Below, one piece after another: positions 9,126-20,862 of a stretch of DNA of 64,000 bases. Numbering within the stretch: position 1 is the stretch's first letter; the number at the start of each line of letters is the position of its first letter. The notes beneath the pieces were generated by a model. That model did not search any database and had not been told where the DNA came from. It saw only the letters and a list, made by a program, of their open reading frames with translations. The position numbers and the translations under genes were made by a program. This DNA comes from an uncultured Helicobacter sp. (GTDB taxonomy: Bacteria; Campylobacterota; Campylobacteria; Campylobacterales; Helicobacteraceae): assembly GCA_949299115.1 (NCBI GenBank), contig CASFZH010000004.1, positions 1-64,000 on the forward strand, written 5' to 3'.

Positions 9126-11042
9126 ATGGATATAGATGTCATTAGAAAACTGTTTAATTGTGGCAAATGGCATGCTTGCATAGAATCTGGTTTAAAATTT
9201 ATTAAGCATAACAGAACACATATTGAGGCATGGAGTTTATGTGCCTTAAGTTATGGAAATTTAGGAAAAATCAATGAAGCTATCGAATGTCTACAAGAGG
9301 CTTTAAAAATTGATAAACAGCAGGGGGCAAAACATAAATTCCATTTATCGCTTAATTTAGCAGAATTTTATAGACGAAACAACATGACCCTTAAAGCCAT
9401 TGCATTGTTAAAGAGCTTTTTGCCAAGAGATGATGAAAATTTACATTTTAATCTTGCAAAATGTTATGGGGATTTACAAGATTATGAACAGTCCATCAAT
9501 CATTATACTATAGCGATTACAATTAATCCAAAAGATGTGCATGCCATTTTTAATCTTGCTAATCAACAAGCAGCTATTGGGAGATTCAATTTAGCACTTA
9601 AATATTATACTCTTGCCTATGAAAATGGTATGGGTGATGCTGGTATTAATTTGGCACAAATTTATGCTAGTCTTGATTATCTTGATAATTCTATTGTGTT
9701 ATATAGAGATTTAGAATCTCGCTATTTACAAGATTCTAATTTTTATTTTAATTATGCTAATACTCTACGTTATAGTCTTGATTTTGCTGGGGCAAAACAG
9801 GCATATTATAAAGCCTTATCATTGCACAATGATCCTCGTTATGCAATTAATCTTGCATATTTACTTTTGAGTCTTGATGATTTTGATAATGGATTTCCAC
9901 TGTATGAACACAGAAGGGCATTGATTGGTAAAAATATACCAAAACATTTTCTTGATTTCTCTTTTCAAAATAAAGAAGATGTGCTCAATTTTTTAAAAGA
10001 TAAAAGAGTTCTTGTTTATCACGAACAAGGATTTGGAGATAGTATTATGTTTGTGAGATTTTTACCACTTTTGGAATGCAAGGAGAAATTTTTATGTGTT
10101 CCAAAAGAATTGGTGTCTTTATTTATGTGTTTTGGTATTTCTTGTAGCAGTGAAATAAGAGAGGACTACGATATTGCATTACCTATACCAAGTCTTGCAT
10201 TTCTTTTTGCTTCTTTGCGGGATATACAAAATGTGCTTTTGCAATTTCGTACAATATTACATAATTTTTTGCAAGCCACTTGTACATCACCTTATATTCA
10301 GCATCAATGTGTGAATGCAGATAGGTCGCAAGAATTTGTAACTAATAATAGCCCACAATATATTCTTAAAAAATCACAAGACACACATACTACCTCAAAA
10401 GTTCCTCTTAATAAAATCTTGCAATCTTATAGTGTTGATGAGATAGTAGACACGACATATAACCAAATTGACGCACAATTACACAGTAAGGATAAAAATA
10501 TAAATTTGTTGGAAATGCCATTCAATCACAGCAAAAGCATTGCAAACCATAGACATAAAAATGTGTTGTCTGTCGTTGATAAAAAGAAAATTAAGGTTGC
10601 CTTGAATTTCGCTTCAAATCCAAATTTTCAGTATGCACGTGAAAAATCTATTTATCCACAGAAACTTTTAGAAGCATTGCCAAAAGATAATTTTGCATAT
10701 TTTAGTATGCAGTATGAGGGGATAGATTCTGATATAGCAAACGAGTTTTGTATTATCGATTTAAAAGACTGCATTAAAGATTTTTTTGATAGCACAACCC
10801 TCCTTATGCAGATGGATTTTGTAATTAGCATAGATTCTGCTATAGCACATTTGAGTGCTACACTAGGAATTCCAACTGCTGTTTTATTGTATAAAAGACA
10901 CGATTGGCGTTGGGGTAGACTTGGCAAACACGATTCTACAATATGGTATGGCAACAATGTCCATCTTTTTATACAAGAAGAGTTACATGAATGGGGAAGT
11001 GTTTTAGAAGATCTCCGCAATTTTATGTTGACGTTACAATGA
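9126..11042 (+). CDS. TPR-repeat protein with glycosyltransferase-like C-terminal domain
   Basis: The N-terminal 260 residues are tetratricopeptide repeats (ALSYGNLGKINEAIECLQEA, YGDLQDYEQSINHYTIAI, IFNLANQQAAIGRFNLALKY). After HRRALIGKNIPKHFLDFSF the protein resembles the heptosyltransferase-like domain found behind TPRs in bacterial O-linked glycosyltransferase-like proteins (VYHEQGFGDSIMFVRFLP; DFVISIDSAIAHLSATLG; KRHDWRWGRLGKHDSTIWY). Between these halves, about residues 390-480, is a polar low-complexity stretch with little apparent structure. It lies 28 bases upstream of birA. In Helicobacter a place near birA is, as I recall, normally taken by fmt, so this may be a local insertion. A role in surface or flagellin glycosylation is inference. 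Confidence 0.7.
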   Translation: MDIDVIRKLFNCGKWHACIESGLKFIKHNRTHIEAWSLCALSYGNLGKINEAIECLQEALKIDKQQGAKHKFHLSLNLAEFYRRNNMTLKAIALLKSFLPRDDENLHFNLAKCYGDLQDYEQSINHYTIAITINPKDVHAIFNLANQQAAIGRFNLALKYYTLAYENGMGDAGINLAQIYASLDYLDNSIVLYRDLESRYLQDSNFYFNYANTLRYSLDFAGAKQAYYKALSLHNDPRYAINLAYLLLSLDDFDNGFPLYEHRRALIGKNIPKHFLDFSFQNKEDVLNFLKDKRVLVYHEQGFGDSIMFVRFLPLLECKEKFLCVPKELVSLFMCFGISCSSEIREDYDIALPIPSLAFLFASLRDIQNVLLQFRTILHNFLQATCTSPYIQHQCVNADRSQEFVTNNSPQYILKKSQDTHTTSKVPLNKILQSYSVDEIVDTTYNQIDAQLHSKDKNINLLEMPFNHSKSIANHRHKNVLSVVDKKKIKVALNFASNPNFQYAREKSIYPQKLLEALPKDNFAYFSMQYEGIDSDIANEFCIIDLKDCIKDFFDSTTLLMQMDFVISIDSAIAHLSATLGIPTAVLLYKRHDWRWGRLGKHDSTIWYGNNVHLFIQEELHEWGSVLEDLRNFMLTLQ

Positions 11043-11070
11043 TTTTTAAGTTATATGATAAAGGAAGGAT

Positions 11071-11877
11071 ATGGTTTTTTATTGGACAGAAACTATGGAA
11101 TCTACACATACATATCTACTTGATTATATCAAAAAATATGATTCTATAGACACTCCCTTTGTTGTTGTAACAAAAGAGCAAACGGGCGGCATAGGAAGTC
11201 GTGGTAATACGTGGCAGCAGGTTACATGTGGACTTTATTTTTCATGTCTGCTACATAAAACATTATTGCCACAAGATTTGCCTATGCAGTCCGCTTCAAT
11301 TTACTTTGGTTCTATTTTTCTTGAAATTTTTAGAGATTTTAATCCCAATTTGTGGCTAAAATGGCCAAACGATTTTTACATAGAGGATTCTAAGGTTGGG
11401 GGCTTGCTAACACAGAATATTCGTGATTATGTTATTTTTGGAATCGGATTAAATCTTATTTCTTCACAACATAAAGCCTTATTTCAAACATATCCACATT
11501 ATGATTCTATAGCTAGAGAATGGGCAAAAGATTATGTTACAAATCGTATTTCATTAGAAAATTATTGTAATGAATGGATTTTATATGCGATAGTGTATAA
11601 AATATTGGATTTTTTAAGCTTTAACATTGTAAAATTTGACTTTACAAACACAATACATTATCAAGATTCTCAAAATATGTGCAAGGCATTTCTACATACT
11701 AATAGAACATGGTATGCTGTTTTGGGTCGATATAGTCAAGAGTTTCACAAAAATCATCGTTTCACAACACATATTGTAGAAGACGGTATAGAAAAAAGGG
11801 TTTCATTAAAAAATGCAAAACTACAACATGATGGAAGCATATTGTTACATAACACAATTCTCTATGGTTTGCGTTAA
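11071..11877 (+). CDS. birA: Biotin--[acetyl-CoA-carboxylase] ligase
   Basis: Activates biotin with ATP and attaches it to the carrier protein of acetyl-CoA carboxylase. The 268-residue product has ETMESTHTYL near the N-terminus, the biotinyl-AMP loop in degenerate form (EQTGGIGSRGNTW, in place of the usual GRGR), and LWLKWPNDFYIEDSKVGGLL with the lysine and asparagine of the ligase family. It lacks the N-terminal DNA-binding domain of E. coli BirA, so it should be a ligase without repressor function. It is followed after 18 bases by parA, the order seen in Helicobacter. The accA gene further along the window encodes a subunit of the enzyme it serves. Confidence 0.9.
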   Translation: MVFYWTETMESTHTYLLDYIKKYDSIDTPFVVVTKEQTGGIGSRGNTWQQVTCGLYFSCLLHKTLLPQDLPMQSASIYFGSIFLEIFRDFNPNLWLKWPNDFYIEDSKVGGLLTQNIRDYVIFGIGLNLISSQHKALFQTYPHYDSIAREWAKDYVTNRISLENYCNEWILYAIVYKILDFLSFNIVKFDFTNTIHYQDSQNMCKAFLHTNRTWYAVLGRYSQEFHKNHRFTTHIVEDGIEKRVSLKNAKLQHDGSILLHNTILYGLR

Positions 11878-11895
11878 TTGTAAAAGGAGACAAAA

Positions 11896-12693
11896 ATGGC
11901 TGAAGTTATTGGTATAGCCAATCAAAAAGGTGGTGTAGGAAAAACAACTACGGCCGTGAATCTTGCTACGTCATTAGCATTTTTGAATAAAAAAGTTTTG
12001 CTTATTGACTTTGATCCACAGGCTAATGCAACCCTAAGTCTTGGTATTAAAAGATACGCTATTGAATATAATATGTTTGCGGTTATCAATGGGCGCAAAA
12101 AAATTCATCAAATCATTCAGCAAACGGCTGTCCCCAATCTTTTTATTGCACCCACAGACCAGAATCTTGTCGCTTTAGATAGTGAATTTTATAAACAAGA
12201 GAAAGGTTTGCGTGAAATGTTGTTATGTAAAAGTGTTGAATCTCTCTGCGATGAATATGACTTCATCATTATTGATTCTGCACCAGCCTTGGGTCCTCTT
12301 ACTATTAATGTGTTGAGTGCCTCAAACTCCGTTATTATTCCTGTTCAGTGTGAATATTTTGCACTTGATGGATTGGTGCAACTCCTCAATACTATTAAAC
12401 TTATAAAACGTACAACAAATCCAAATTTGCAAATTCGTGGCTTTTTGCCCACAATGTTTTCTGCACAAAATAATTTATCTAAGCAAGTTTTAGATGAGTT
12501 ATTGCGGTTTGGTACTGGATTTAGATTTTTTAAGGACGAAACTCAAGAAGTTATTGTGATTCCACGTAATATTAGATTAGCAGAATCTCCTAGCTATGGC
12601 AAACCAATTGGACTTTATGATGTAAAATCATCTGGACATGAAGCTTATATGCGATTAGCACAAGCTATACTTCGCAATAAAACTAAGGAATAG
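11896..12693 (+). CDS. parA: Chromosome partitioning ATPase ParA/Soj
   Basis: A ParA-type ATPase that works with ParB and parS sites to segregate the chromosome. The N-terminus contains the deviant Walker A box KGGVGKTTTAVNLATSLA (residues about 10-27), followed by LLIDFDPQANATLSLG (Walker A') and FIIIDSAPALGPLTIN (Walker B). Length 265 is normal. A clear AAGGAG precedes ATG 11896. The stop lies 2 bases before the parB start, so the two genes are almost certainly translationally linked. Confidence 0.96.
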   Translation: MAEVIGIANQKGGVGKTTTAVNLATSLAFLNKKVLLIDFDPQANATLSLGIKRYAIEYNMFAVINGRKKIHQIIQQTAVPNLFIAPTDQNLVALDSEFYKQEKGLREMLLCKSVESLCDEYDFIIIDSAPALGPLTINVLSASNSVIIPVQCEYFALDGLVQLLNTIKLIKRTTNPNLQIRGFLPTMFSAQNNLSKQVLDELLRFGTGFRFFKDETQEVIVIPRNIRLAESPSYGKPIGLYDVKSSGHEAYMRLAQAILRNKTKE

Positions 12694-12695
12694 CG

Positions 12696-13574
12696 ATGGC
12701 GAAACGAGAAGCCCTAGGTAGTGGTTTAGAAGAACTATTTGGTGAAATGAATGCTGTATATGAAAAATCTGTTGCAACAAATACAAAACAGATTTATGAA
12801 ATACAAATTGCAGCCATATCTCCTAATCCAATGCAACCAAGAAAAGTTTTTGATACTAAGAGCCTTGATGAATTAGCACAATCTATAGAAAAACATGGTT
12901 TACTACAACCTATCATTGTGCGTCAGGGTGAAAAGAATGATTATACGCTTGTTGCAGGTGAAAGAAGATGTCGTGCTATGAAGTTGCTTGGCTATAAAAC
13001 TATCCCTGCAATTATTATTGATACTAAACAGCATAAAATGCGAGAGCTAGCTTTAATAGAAAATATACAACGGGAGAATCTTAATCCCATTGAACTTGCT
13101 TTGTGTTATCAAGCACTTATTACAGAACACAATCTTACACAAGAAGAGCTTTCAAGAATTATTCAAAAATCGAGAACACAGCTTACCAACACATTGCGAT
13201 TATTAGAATTAAGCAAAACAGCCCAAGAACTCATTAAAGAAGAAAAAATCACACAAGGACACGCTAAGGTTCTTATTGGCTTGAATGAAGAAGATGAAAA
13301 AATGGTCTTACAAAGTATTGTAACACAAAAACTTAATGTGAGGGATACAGAAAGTCTTGTAAAAAAAATAAAAGCAAAAAACCAACCAAATTGCATGAAA
13401 AGCAATCACAAAAACATTGCCACAGAGATTCTGGATATAGATGATTCTATGCTTGAGTTGAAAAAACTTTTAGAATCTTATGCTGTTCGCGTAACGGTAA
13501 AAAATCATATGCTTCATATTTCTTTTGGTAACAAAGAGCATATTCAAGAATTAATTGCAAAACTTCAGCAATAA
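12696..13574 (+). CDS. parB: Chromosome partitioning protein ParB/Spo0J
   Basis: A parS-binding CTPase clamp. The N-terminal domain carries ISPNPMQPRKVFD, the CTP-binding motif GERRCRAMKLLGY (residues about 88-100) and the ENIQRENLNPIELA motif. The central helix-turn-helix region (LTQEELSRIIQKSRTQLTNT) binds DNA, and the C-terminal 60 residues should dimerise. Length 292 is usual. I did not identify a convincing parS site in the window. The gene lies immediately upstream of the ATP synthase operon, which has its own promoter at 13607-13615. Confidence 0.96.
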   Translation: MAKREALGSGLEELFGEMNAVYEKSVATNTKQIYEIQIAAISPNPMQPRKVFDTKSLDELAQSIEKHGLLQPIIVRQGEKNDYTLVAGERRCRAMKLLGYKTIPAIIIDTKQHKMRELALIENIQRENLNPIELALCYQALITEHNLTQEELSRIIQKSRTQLTNTLRLLELSKTAQELIKEEKITQGHAKVLIGLNEEDEKMVLQSIVTQKLNVRDTESLVKKIKAKNQPNCMKSNHKNIATEILDIDDSMLELKKLLESYAVRVTVKNHMLHISFGNKEHIQELIAKLQQ

Positions 13575-13606
13575 TTCCTTTTTTTATTGTGGTTTGGGAA
13601 TAAATT

Positions 13607-13615
13607 TGCTATAAT
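13607..13615 (+). promoter_or_regulatory. Extended -10 promoter of the ATP synthase operon
   Basis: TGCTATAAT is a perfect TGn-extended -10 box. A start of transcription near 13622 would leave a leader of about 40 bases before ATG 13661. An overlapping GG-N10-GC sequence (13596-13609) also fits a sigma-54 core and may be coincidence. Confidence 0.65.
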
Positions 13616-13660
13616 TGCAACAGTTTGCTAGTCATGCACCATCTTGAAAAAAGGCACTTT

Positions 13661-14086
13661 ATGGAAATAATACCAAATCCAAATATTATGTTACTTGTGT
13701 TTGTAGTTTTCTTAATTACAATGTTACTCTTAAATAAATTTGTTTTTCAGCCACTTATATTTTTCATGGATCAAAGAGACCAAAAAGTTATCAAAGATTT
13801 ACAACTTGTAAGTCAAGATGATACTGAACTAGCGAGAATAGAGAAAGAAATACAAGATGTGCTTGGAAAAGCTAAAGCTGAAGCTTATGCTATTAAAGAA
13901 GCTCAAATCGAACAAGCAAAAGATGATGCAAATAAAGAAATAGAACGTATTCAAATAGAAAATAGAGAAAAAATGGAAGCCTTTATGACTTCAATTTATG
14001 ATCGTAAAGAACAAATGAAGAATGAATTGAAAGAAAGTCTCGGAGATATTGAAAGTCTGCTGATGGCAAAAATTAAAAATCTTTAA
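13661..14086 (+). CDS. atpF': F0F1 ATP synthase subunit b'
   Basis: A peripheral-stalk subunit of the Fo sector, one membrane helix followed by a long charged helix that binds F1. Residues from MEIIPNPNIMLLVFVVFLIT form the membrane anchor, and the remainder is a strongly helical, Lys/Glu/Gln-rich coiled coil. The open frame extends back to TTG 13625, but AAGG at 13651-13654 sits 6 bases before ATG 13661 and the promoter lies just upstream, so I use 13661 (141 residues). It is the first gene of the operon. The b' and b pair replaces the b homodimer, as in other epsilonproteobacteria. Confidence 0.88.
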   Translation: MEIIPNPNIMLLVFVVFLITMLLLNKFVFQPLIFFMDQRDQKVIKDLQLVSQDDTELARIEKEIQDVLGKAKAEAYAIKEAQIEQAKDDANKEIERIQIENREKMEAFMTSIYDRKEQMKNELKESLGDIESLLMAKIKNL

Positions 14087-14098
14087 TAAGGATTGCGT

Positions 14099-14626
14099 AT
14101 GCGTTGCATTTGGATTATATTCGTCTCTCTTTTAGCTGTAGTCAGTTTACATGCAAACGAACATCACGTCATAGATATTTCTAAAACGGATGTTCTCGAA
14201 AGAACCATTAACTTTGTTATCTTTGTCGCATTAATGTGGTATCTTGTTGCTGGTAGGCTAAAGGCAATATTAAAAGAAAGAAGCGATGGGATTAGCTTAA
14301 GGCTTTCACAGACTCAAACCAAAGTAAGAGAAGCACGAGACAAAAAAGAAAAGTCCCAACAGAGACTAAAACATGCCCATGATCAAGCTGCAGAAATTAT
14401 TAAAATTGCCAAACAAGAAGCAGCTATTTCTGTTAAACATATTGAAGACAAAACAAAAGAACAAATTGCAAGTTTGATTAAGGCTAATAAAGATGCTATG
14501 GAGTTTCAAGAAAAACAAATACAGAAACAAATTGTTTCTGAAGTATTACAAGAGGCTTTTTCTAGTCCAAAGTTTAGATTAGAAACACAAGACTATGTGA
14601 ATATTTTAGAAAAGAAGGTGGCATAG
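14099..14626 (+). CDS. atpF: F0F1 ATP synthase subunit b
   Basis: The second peripheral-stalk subunit. It has an N-terminal signal-like hydrophobic segment (CIWIIFVSLLAVVSLHA), which may be cleaved, then the membrane helix INFVIFVALMWYLVAG and a long charged coiled coil (LSQTQTKVREARDKKEKSQQ). The frame opens at TTG 14093, but AAGG at 14088-14091 is 7 bases before ATG 14099, which is the better start. It follows atpF' by about 12 bases and precedes atpH by 2 bases. Confidence 0.9.
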   Translation: MRCIWIIFVSLLAVVSLHANEHHVIDISKTDVLERTINFVIFVALMWYLVAGRLKAILKERSDGISLRLSQTQTKVREARDKKEKSQQRLKHAHDQAAEIIKIAKQEAAISVKHIEDKTKEQIASLIKANKDAMEFQEKQIQKQIVSEVLQEAFSSPKFRLETQDYVNILEKKVA

Positions 14627-14628
14627 AT

Positions 14629-15165
14629 ATGGAGAGTATTATAGCAAAAAAATATGCCAAAGCATTGATGAGGATTTGCAATCAGGATACAATTAGGCAA
14701 GTTTATGTGCTGTATGCTGAAATAAGCACAGCATTTAATATTCCCAAATTTAACACAATTATTCATTCTTATGCTATCTCTCGAGAAAGTAAATTAGCCC
14801 TCTTAAAATCTTTTGTTTCTTCTCCTATGGATACATCTGCGGAGAAATTATTAGAATTGCTTGTCAAAAATGATAGAATATCTTTATTGCCTTTTGTTGT
14901 TCAAGAATTAAAAAGAATCATAAATTTTCAACAAAATACCTATCATGCGAATTTATATTCTAAACAAGAATTAGATGCAGATTCCTTAAATAATATTGGG
15001 CAAAAGCTTGGCAAAAAACTAGGTGTTGCATTGCAAGTTCATCAAGTTATTAGTGATTCTATTGAAGGAATACGATTAGAGGTTGTGGATTTAGGGATTG
15101 AGATTGCTTTTTTAAGAAATAAATTCATACAAGAATTGCAAGATTTTATCTTGAAGAAAATTTAA
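14629..15165 (+). CDS. atpH: F0F1 ATP synthase subunit delta
   Basis: The F1 subunit that caps the catalytic hexamer and joins it to the b/b' stalk. The 178-residue protein opens with IAKKYAKALMRI, typical of the OSCP/delta N-terminal helix bundle, and ends with a region containing SIEGIRLEVVDLGIEIAF that matches the family C-terminal strand. It sits in the usual place between atpF and atpA. Sequence conservation is low in this subunit, so position in the operon adds weight to the call. Confidence 0.92.
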   Translation: MESIIAKKYAKALMRICNQDTIRQVYVLYAEISTAFNIPKFNTIIHSYAISRESKLALLKSFVSSPMDTSAEKLLELLVKNDRISLLPFVVQELKRIINFQQNTYHANLYSKQELDADSLNNIGQKLGKKLGVALQVHQVISDSIEGIRLEVVDLGIEIAFLRNKFIQELQDFILKKI

Positions 15166-15180
15166 GTAGGAAGGAGATTT

Positions 15181-16698
15181 ATGGTTACAGCAAAATTGAA
15201 GCCCGAAGAAATTAGTTCAATTATACGGGAAAAAATTGAAAATTTTAACTTAGAAATTGATATTAGTGAAGTTGGTAAGGTTACAAGTTATGCCGATGGT
15301 GTAGCAAAAGTTTACGGTCTTAATGACGTTATGTCGTATGAGATTGTGGAATTTGATACTGGAGAAAAAGGATTAGCCTTAAACTTAGAAGAAGGTAGTG
15401 TCGGTGTTGTTGTTTTAGGGAATGGTAAAGGGATTAGAGAAAACACAACAGTAAAACGCCTAAAAAAATTAATGAAAATTCCTGTTGGTGAAGGCGTAAT
15501 CGGTAGAGTTATAGATACAGTAGGAGAACCTCTTGATGGAAAGGGACCAATTGAATCAACTGAATATCGTTTTATTGAGCAAAAGGCTCCTGGTATTATG
15601 CAAAGAAAAAGTGTCCACGAACCGTTGCAAACAGGTATTAAAGCCATTGATGCACTTGTCCCAATTGGACGTGGTCAGAGAGAACTTATAATTGGTGATA
15701 GGCAAACAGGAAAAACTACCATTGCTATTGATACAATTATTAACCAAAAAGGGCAAGGTGTTTATTGTATTTATGTTGCAATTGGACAAAAAGAATCTAC
15801 CGTTGCACAAGTTGTACGTAAATTAGAAGAACACGGTGCTATGGAATATACAGTTGTTGTTAATGCTTCAGCAAGCTCTAGTTCTACTATGCAATATCTC
15901 GCTCCATATTCTGGTGTTACTATTGGTGAATATTTTAGAGATAATGGAAAACATGCTCTTATCATATATGATGATTTGACAAAACATGCTGTGGCATACC
16001 GTGAAATGAGTTTGATTCTTAGAAGACCGCCAGGACGTGAGGCTTTTCCCGGAGATGTCTTTTATATTCATTCGAGATTATTAGAAAGGGCAGCAAAATT
16101 AAGTGATACATTGGGAGCAGGGTCTTTGACGGCTTTGCCAATTATTGAAACCCAAGCAGGTGATGTCTCTGCTTATATCCCCACTAACGTTATTTCCATT
16201 ACAGATGGACAGATATTTCTTGAAACTGATTTGTTTTATTCTGGTATTAGACCTGCCATTAATGTTGGATTATCTGTTTCACGTGTTGGCGGTGCAGCAC
16301 AAATCAAGGCTACTAAACAGGTAGCTGGAACACTGCGTTTAGACCTTGCACAATTCCGAGAGCTGCAGGCTTTTGCACAGTTTGCTTCTGATCTTGACGA
16401 AACAAGTCGAAAACAGTTGGAACGGGGACAAAAAATGGTTGAAGTCCTTAAACAAGGACCATATAGCCCACTTCCTATCGAACGACAGGTTATTATTATT
16501 TATGCGGGTGCTAAAGGATTTTTAGATGATATACCTGCTAGTAAAATAGTTGAATTTGAGCGGCAGCTTTATCCATTTATTGAGGCAAAATATCCTAATT
16601 TATTTGAAGAAATACAGTCAAAAAAGGCTTTAGATAAAGAAATAGAAATTACATTAAATAAAGCATTGGGCGAATTCCAATCAAGCTTTGTAGTATAA
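15181..16698 (+). CDS. atpA: F0F1 ATP synthase subunit alpha
   Basis: The regulatory nucleotide-binding subunit of the F1 hexamer. Length 505 is standard. The Walker A motif GDRQTGKT is at about residues 172-179; [20 protein letters not shown] is the Walker B region, and [20 protein letters not shown] and [12 protein letters not shown] are further invariant blocks. AGGAAGGAG directly upstream of ATG 15181 is a strong ribosome site, as expected for a subunit needed in three copies. Confidence 0.98.
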   Translation: MVTAKLKPEEISSIIREKIENFNLEIDISEVGKVTSYADGVAKVYGLNDVMSYEIVEFDTGEKGLALNLEEGSVGVVVLGNGKGIRENTTVKRLKKLMKIPVGEGVIGRVIDTVGEPLDGKGPIESTEYRFIEQKAPGIMQRKSVHEPLQTGIKAIDALVPIGRGQRELIIGDRQTGKTTIAIDTIINQKGQGVYCIYVAIGQKESTVAQVVRKLEEHGAMEYTVVVNASASSSSTMQYLAPYSGVTIGEYFRDNGKHALIIYDDLTKHAVAYREMSLILRRPPGREAFPGDVFYIHSRLLERAAKLSDTLGAGSLTALPIIETQAGDVSAYIPTNVISITDGQIFLETDLFYSGIRPAINVGLSVSRVGGAAQIKATKQVAGTLRLDLAQFRELQAFAQFASDLDETSRKQLERGQKMVEVLKQGPYSPLPIERQVIIIYAGAKGFLDDIPASKIVEFERQLYPFIEAKYPNLFEEIQSKKALDKEIEITLNKALGEFQSSFVV

Positions 16699-16713
16699 TA
16701 TAAGGGTATTGCT

Positions 16714-19052
<2,339 letters not shown>

Positions 19053-19068
19053 ATAGAAAGGGGAAAGT

Positions 19069-19443
19069 ATGCAAGATTTGCAGTTAGATATTGTTACTCC
19101 CTATGGTCAAATTTTTAACGATGAGATTGAAGCAGTATATTTACCCGGTAAAGATGGTGAATTCGGTGTGCTATCTGGACATTGTGCTATGTTGTCTTTA
19201 TTGCAAGCTGGTGTAATTGATATTATTTCCAAACATGGAAGATCTCTTGTTGCAATAAACTGGGGGCATGTTTCAATCAGCGACAATAAAGTGAGCGTCT
19301 TGGCTGATGGTGCTGTTTGTGTTAATAAAGAGAGTAATAGTCAAATTTCCAAAGCACTCGAACAAGCTAAAAAGTTGCTTGAAGATGCTTCAAGCGATAT
19401 CACAATGGTAGCTGGTGCATTACGCAAACTTGATGAAATTTAG
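19069..19443 (+). CDS. atpC: F0F1 ATP synthase subunit epsilon
   Basis: The small F1 subunit that links the rotor to the c-ring and can inhibit ATP hydrolysis. The 124 residues begin LQLDIVTPYGQIFNDEIEAV and contain LPGKDGEFGVLSGHCAML, the family beta-sandwich signature. The C-terminal helical part is short. A GAAAGGGG ribosome site precedes ATG 19069. It ends the ATP synthase operon. In Helicobacter the next genes are often exbB/exbD/tol genes; here an MFS exporter follows instead. Confidence 0.95.
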   Translation: MQDLQLDIVTPYGQIFNDEIEAVYLPGKDGEFGVLSGHCAMLSLLQAGVIDIISKHGRSLVAINWGHVSISDNKVSVLADGAVCVNKESNSQISKALEQAKKLLEDASSDITMVAGALRKLDEI

Positions 19444-19592
19444 ATAATAACATGTAAGTTTGATTTTATAGTTTTAAATATTATAAATAGAACACTCTGA
19501 TATGGGAGGATGGTTTTGGTTGTTCATATACCAAGCAATAATATTAGAATCTAATATTTTTTTATTTGTAATATTATGGGGATTAGAGATAT

Positions 19593-20759
19593 ATGCACGG
19601 TTATATGAAAATAATTATTCTTCTTGCCTTTTCTAGTTTTTGTATGGGTGTTGCGGAATTTATTATTTCTGGAATACTTACTAATCTAAGCAGGCATTTT
19701 AATGTTTTGATTGGTGAAGCCGGGAATCTTGCTACCATGTATGCCTTAGGTGTGGTTATTGGTGCACCTATTGTCAGCGTTCTTATCTCCTCTTGGAATT
19801 ATAGAATCCAACTTGTTTTTGCCTTATTTATTTTTAGTTGTGCCAATACAATTATTTTTTTTAGCGATAATTTTTTACTTACCCTCGTTGCACGTTTTGT
19901 ATGTGGTCTAATGCATGGATTATTTTTCGTGATTGCTACCATTGTTGCTATTAATGTTGCTCCTACACAGAAGACAAGTAGTGCATTGAGCCTTATGGTA
20001 AGCGGACTGACTATTGCCTTAGTTACGGGTATCCCACTTGGGATATTTTTATCTGAAAATTGTAGCCTTTTATTTCCGTTTGCTTTTATTGCTATATTGA
20101 GTTTTTGTGTTGCATTGATGGCATTTTTTGTTATGCCAAATTTGCAAAGCAAACAAGGCAGTCTTAAAAATCTTATTATTGCCTTTAGATACGCTCCTCT
20201 TTATCAAGGCTTTGTAGTTACAGCTTTTACATGTGGCTCACAATTTGTGCTTTATGTGTATTTACGTGCATTTCTTGAAACACATGATTTTTCGACAAAT
20301 GCCATAAAGCAGATATTTTTACTTTATGGTGTAGCAGCTATTTTTGGGAATCTTTTTGGTGGTAAATTTGCTGATTTAAAAGGTTCATTTGTGTCTTTAT
20401 GTATTATTTTAGTATTACAAGTATTGTTTTTTAGTCTTATGAGTGTTACACATTTTATGGGACATTATTTTGTTATAATAAATATTTTATGTATGGCATT
20501 TTTTGGTTTTGCGAGCATAGCCCCGCTTAAAATGTTAAGTTCGCATTTGGCAAGAATATATACTCCAAAAACACAAAATGATACGATTGCCTTAAATGAG
20601 GGGGCTTTTAACGTAGGAATCGCATTAGCATCACTGATTGGTGGTGTGGTAGAGTATACTATTGGCATTAATTTTAATGGCATATTTTCTGCCCTTTTTA
20701 GTGTCGTTGCATGGTTTATTTTATTTTTTTGTATACGTACAGCTTATTATCATATATAA
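19593..20759 (+). CDS. MFS transporter, AraJ/sugar-efflux type
   Basis: A 388-residue inner-membrane protein with about twelve hydrophobic helices. The N-terminus ILLAFSSFCMGVAEFIISGI, then LARHF-like NLSRHFNVLIGEAGNLAT and YALGVVIGAPIVSVLIS, is typical of the arabinose/sugar efflux branch of the major facilitator superfamily; GNLFGGKFADLKGS is the mid-protein loop equivalent to motif A. It should export a small solute or drug by proton antiport, but the substrate cannot be read from sequence. About 150 bases separate it from atpC, so it is probably a separate transcription unit. Confidence 0.82.
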   Translation: MHGYMKIIILLAFSSFCMGVAEFIISGILTNLSRHFNVLIGEAGNLATMYALGVVIGAPIVSVLISSWNYRIQLVFALFIFSCANTIIFFSDNFLLTLVARFVCGLMHGLFFVIATIVAINVAPTQKTSSALSLMVSGLTIALVTGIPLGIFLSENCSLLFPFAFIAILSFCVALMAFFVMPNLQSKQGSLKNLIIAFRYAPLYQGFVVTAFTCGSQFVLYVYLRAFLETHDFSTNAIKQIFLLYGVAAIFGNLFGGKFADLKGSFVSLCIILVLQVLFFSLMSVTHFMGHYFVIINILCMAFFGFASIAPLKMLSSHLARIYTPKTQNDTIALNEGAFNVGIALASLIGGVVEYTIGINFNGIFSALFSVVAWFILFFCIRTAYYHI

Positions 20760-20826
20760 CAATTAGAGTTATGGGCATTGGGTTTCTTATTTTTAGCGTA
20801 TTGCATATTTCTCTACAACTAGAGAG

Positions 20827-20832
20827 TATAAT
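20827..20832 (+). promoter_or_regulatory. -10 box upstream of hisIE
   Basis: A perfect TATAAT lies 31 bases before the hisIE start, inside the short gap after the MFS gene. No clear -35 is visible, as is usual in Helicobacter. Confidence 0.45.
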
Positions 20833-20862
20833 ATATTTTTTAGTATTTCAAAAAGTGGTATC

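Noticed and set aside
11896..13574. parS site near parAB
   Set aside because: I looked for a TGTTTCACGTGAAACA-like palindrome and saw none that I could support.
13625..13660. TTG start of atpF'
   Set aside because: It lies almost at the predicted transcription start; ATG 13661 has AAGG at the right spacing.
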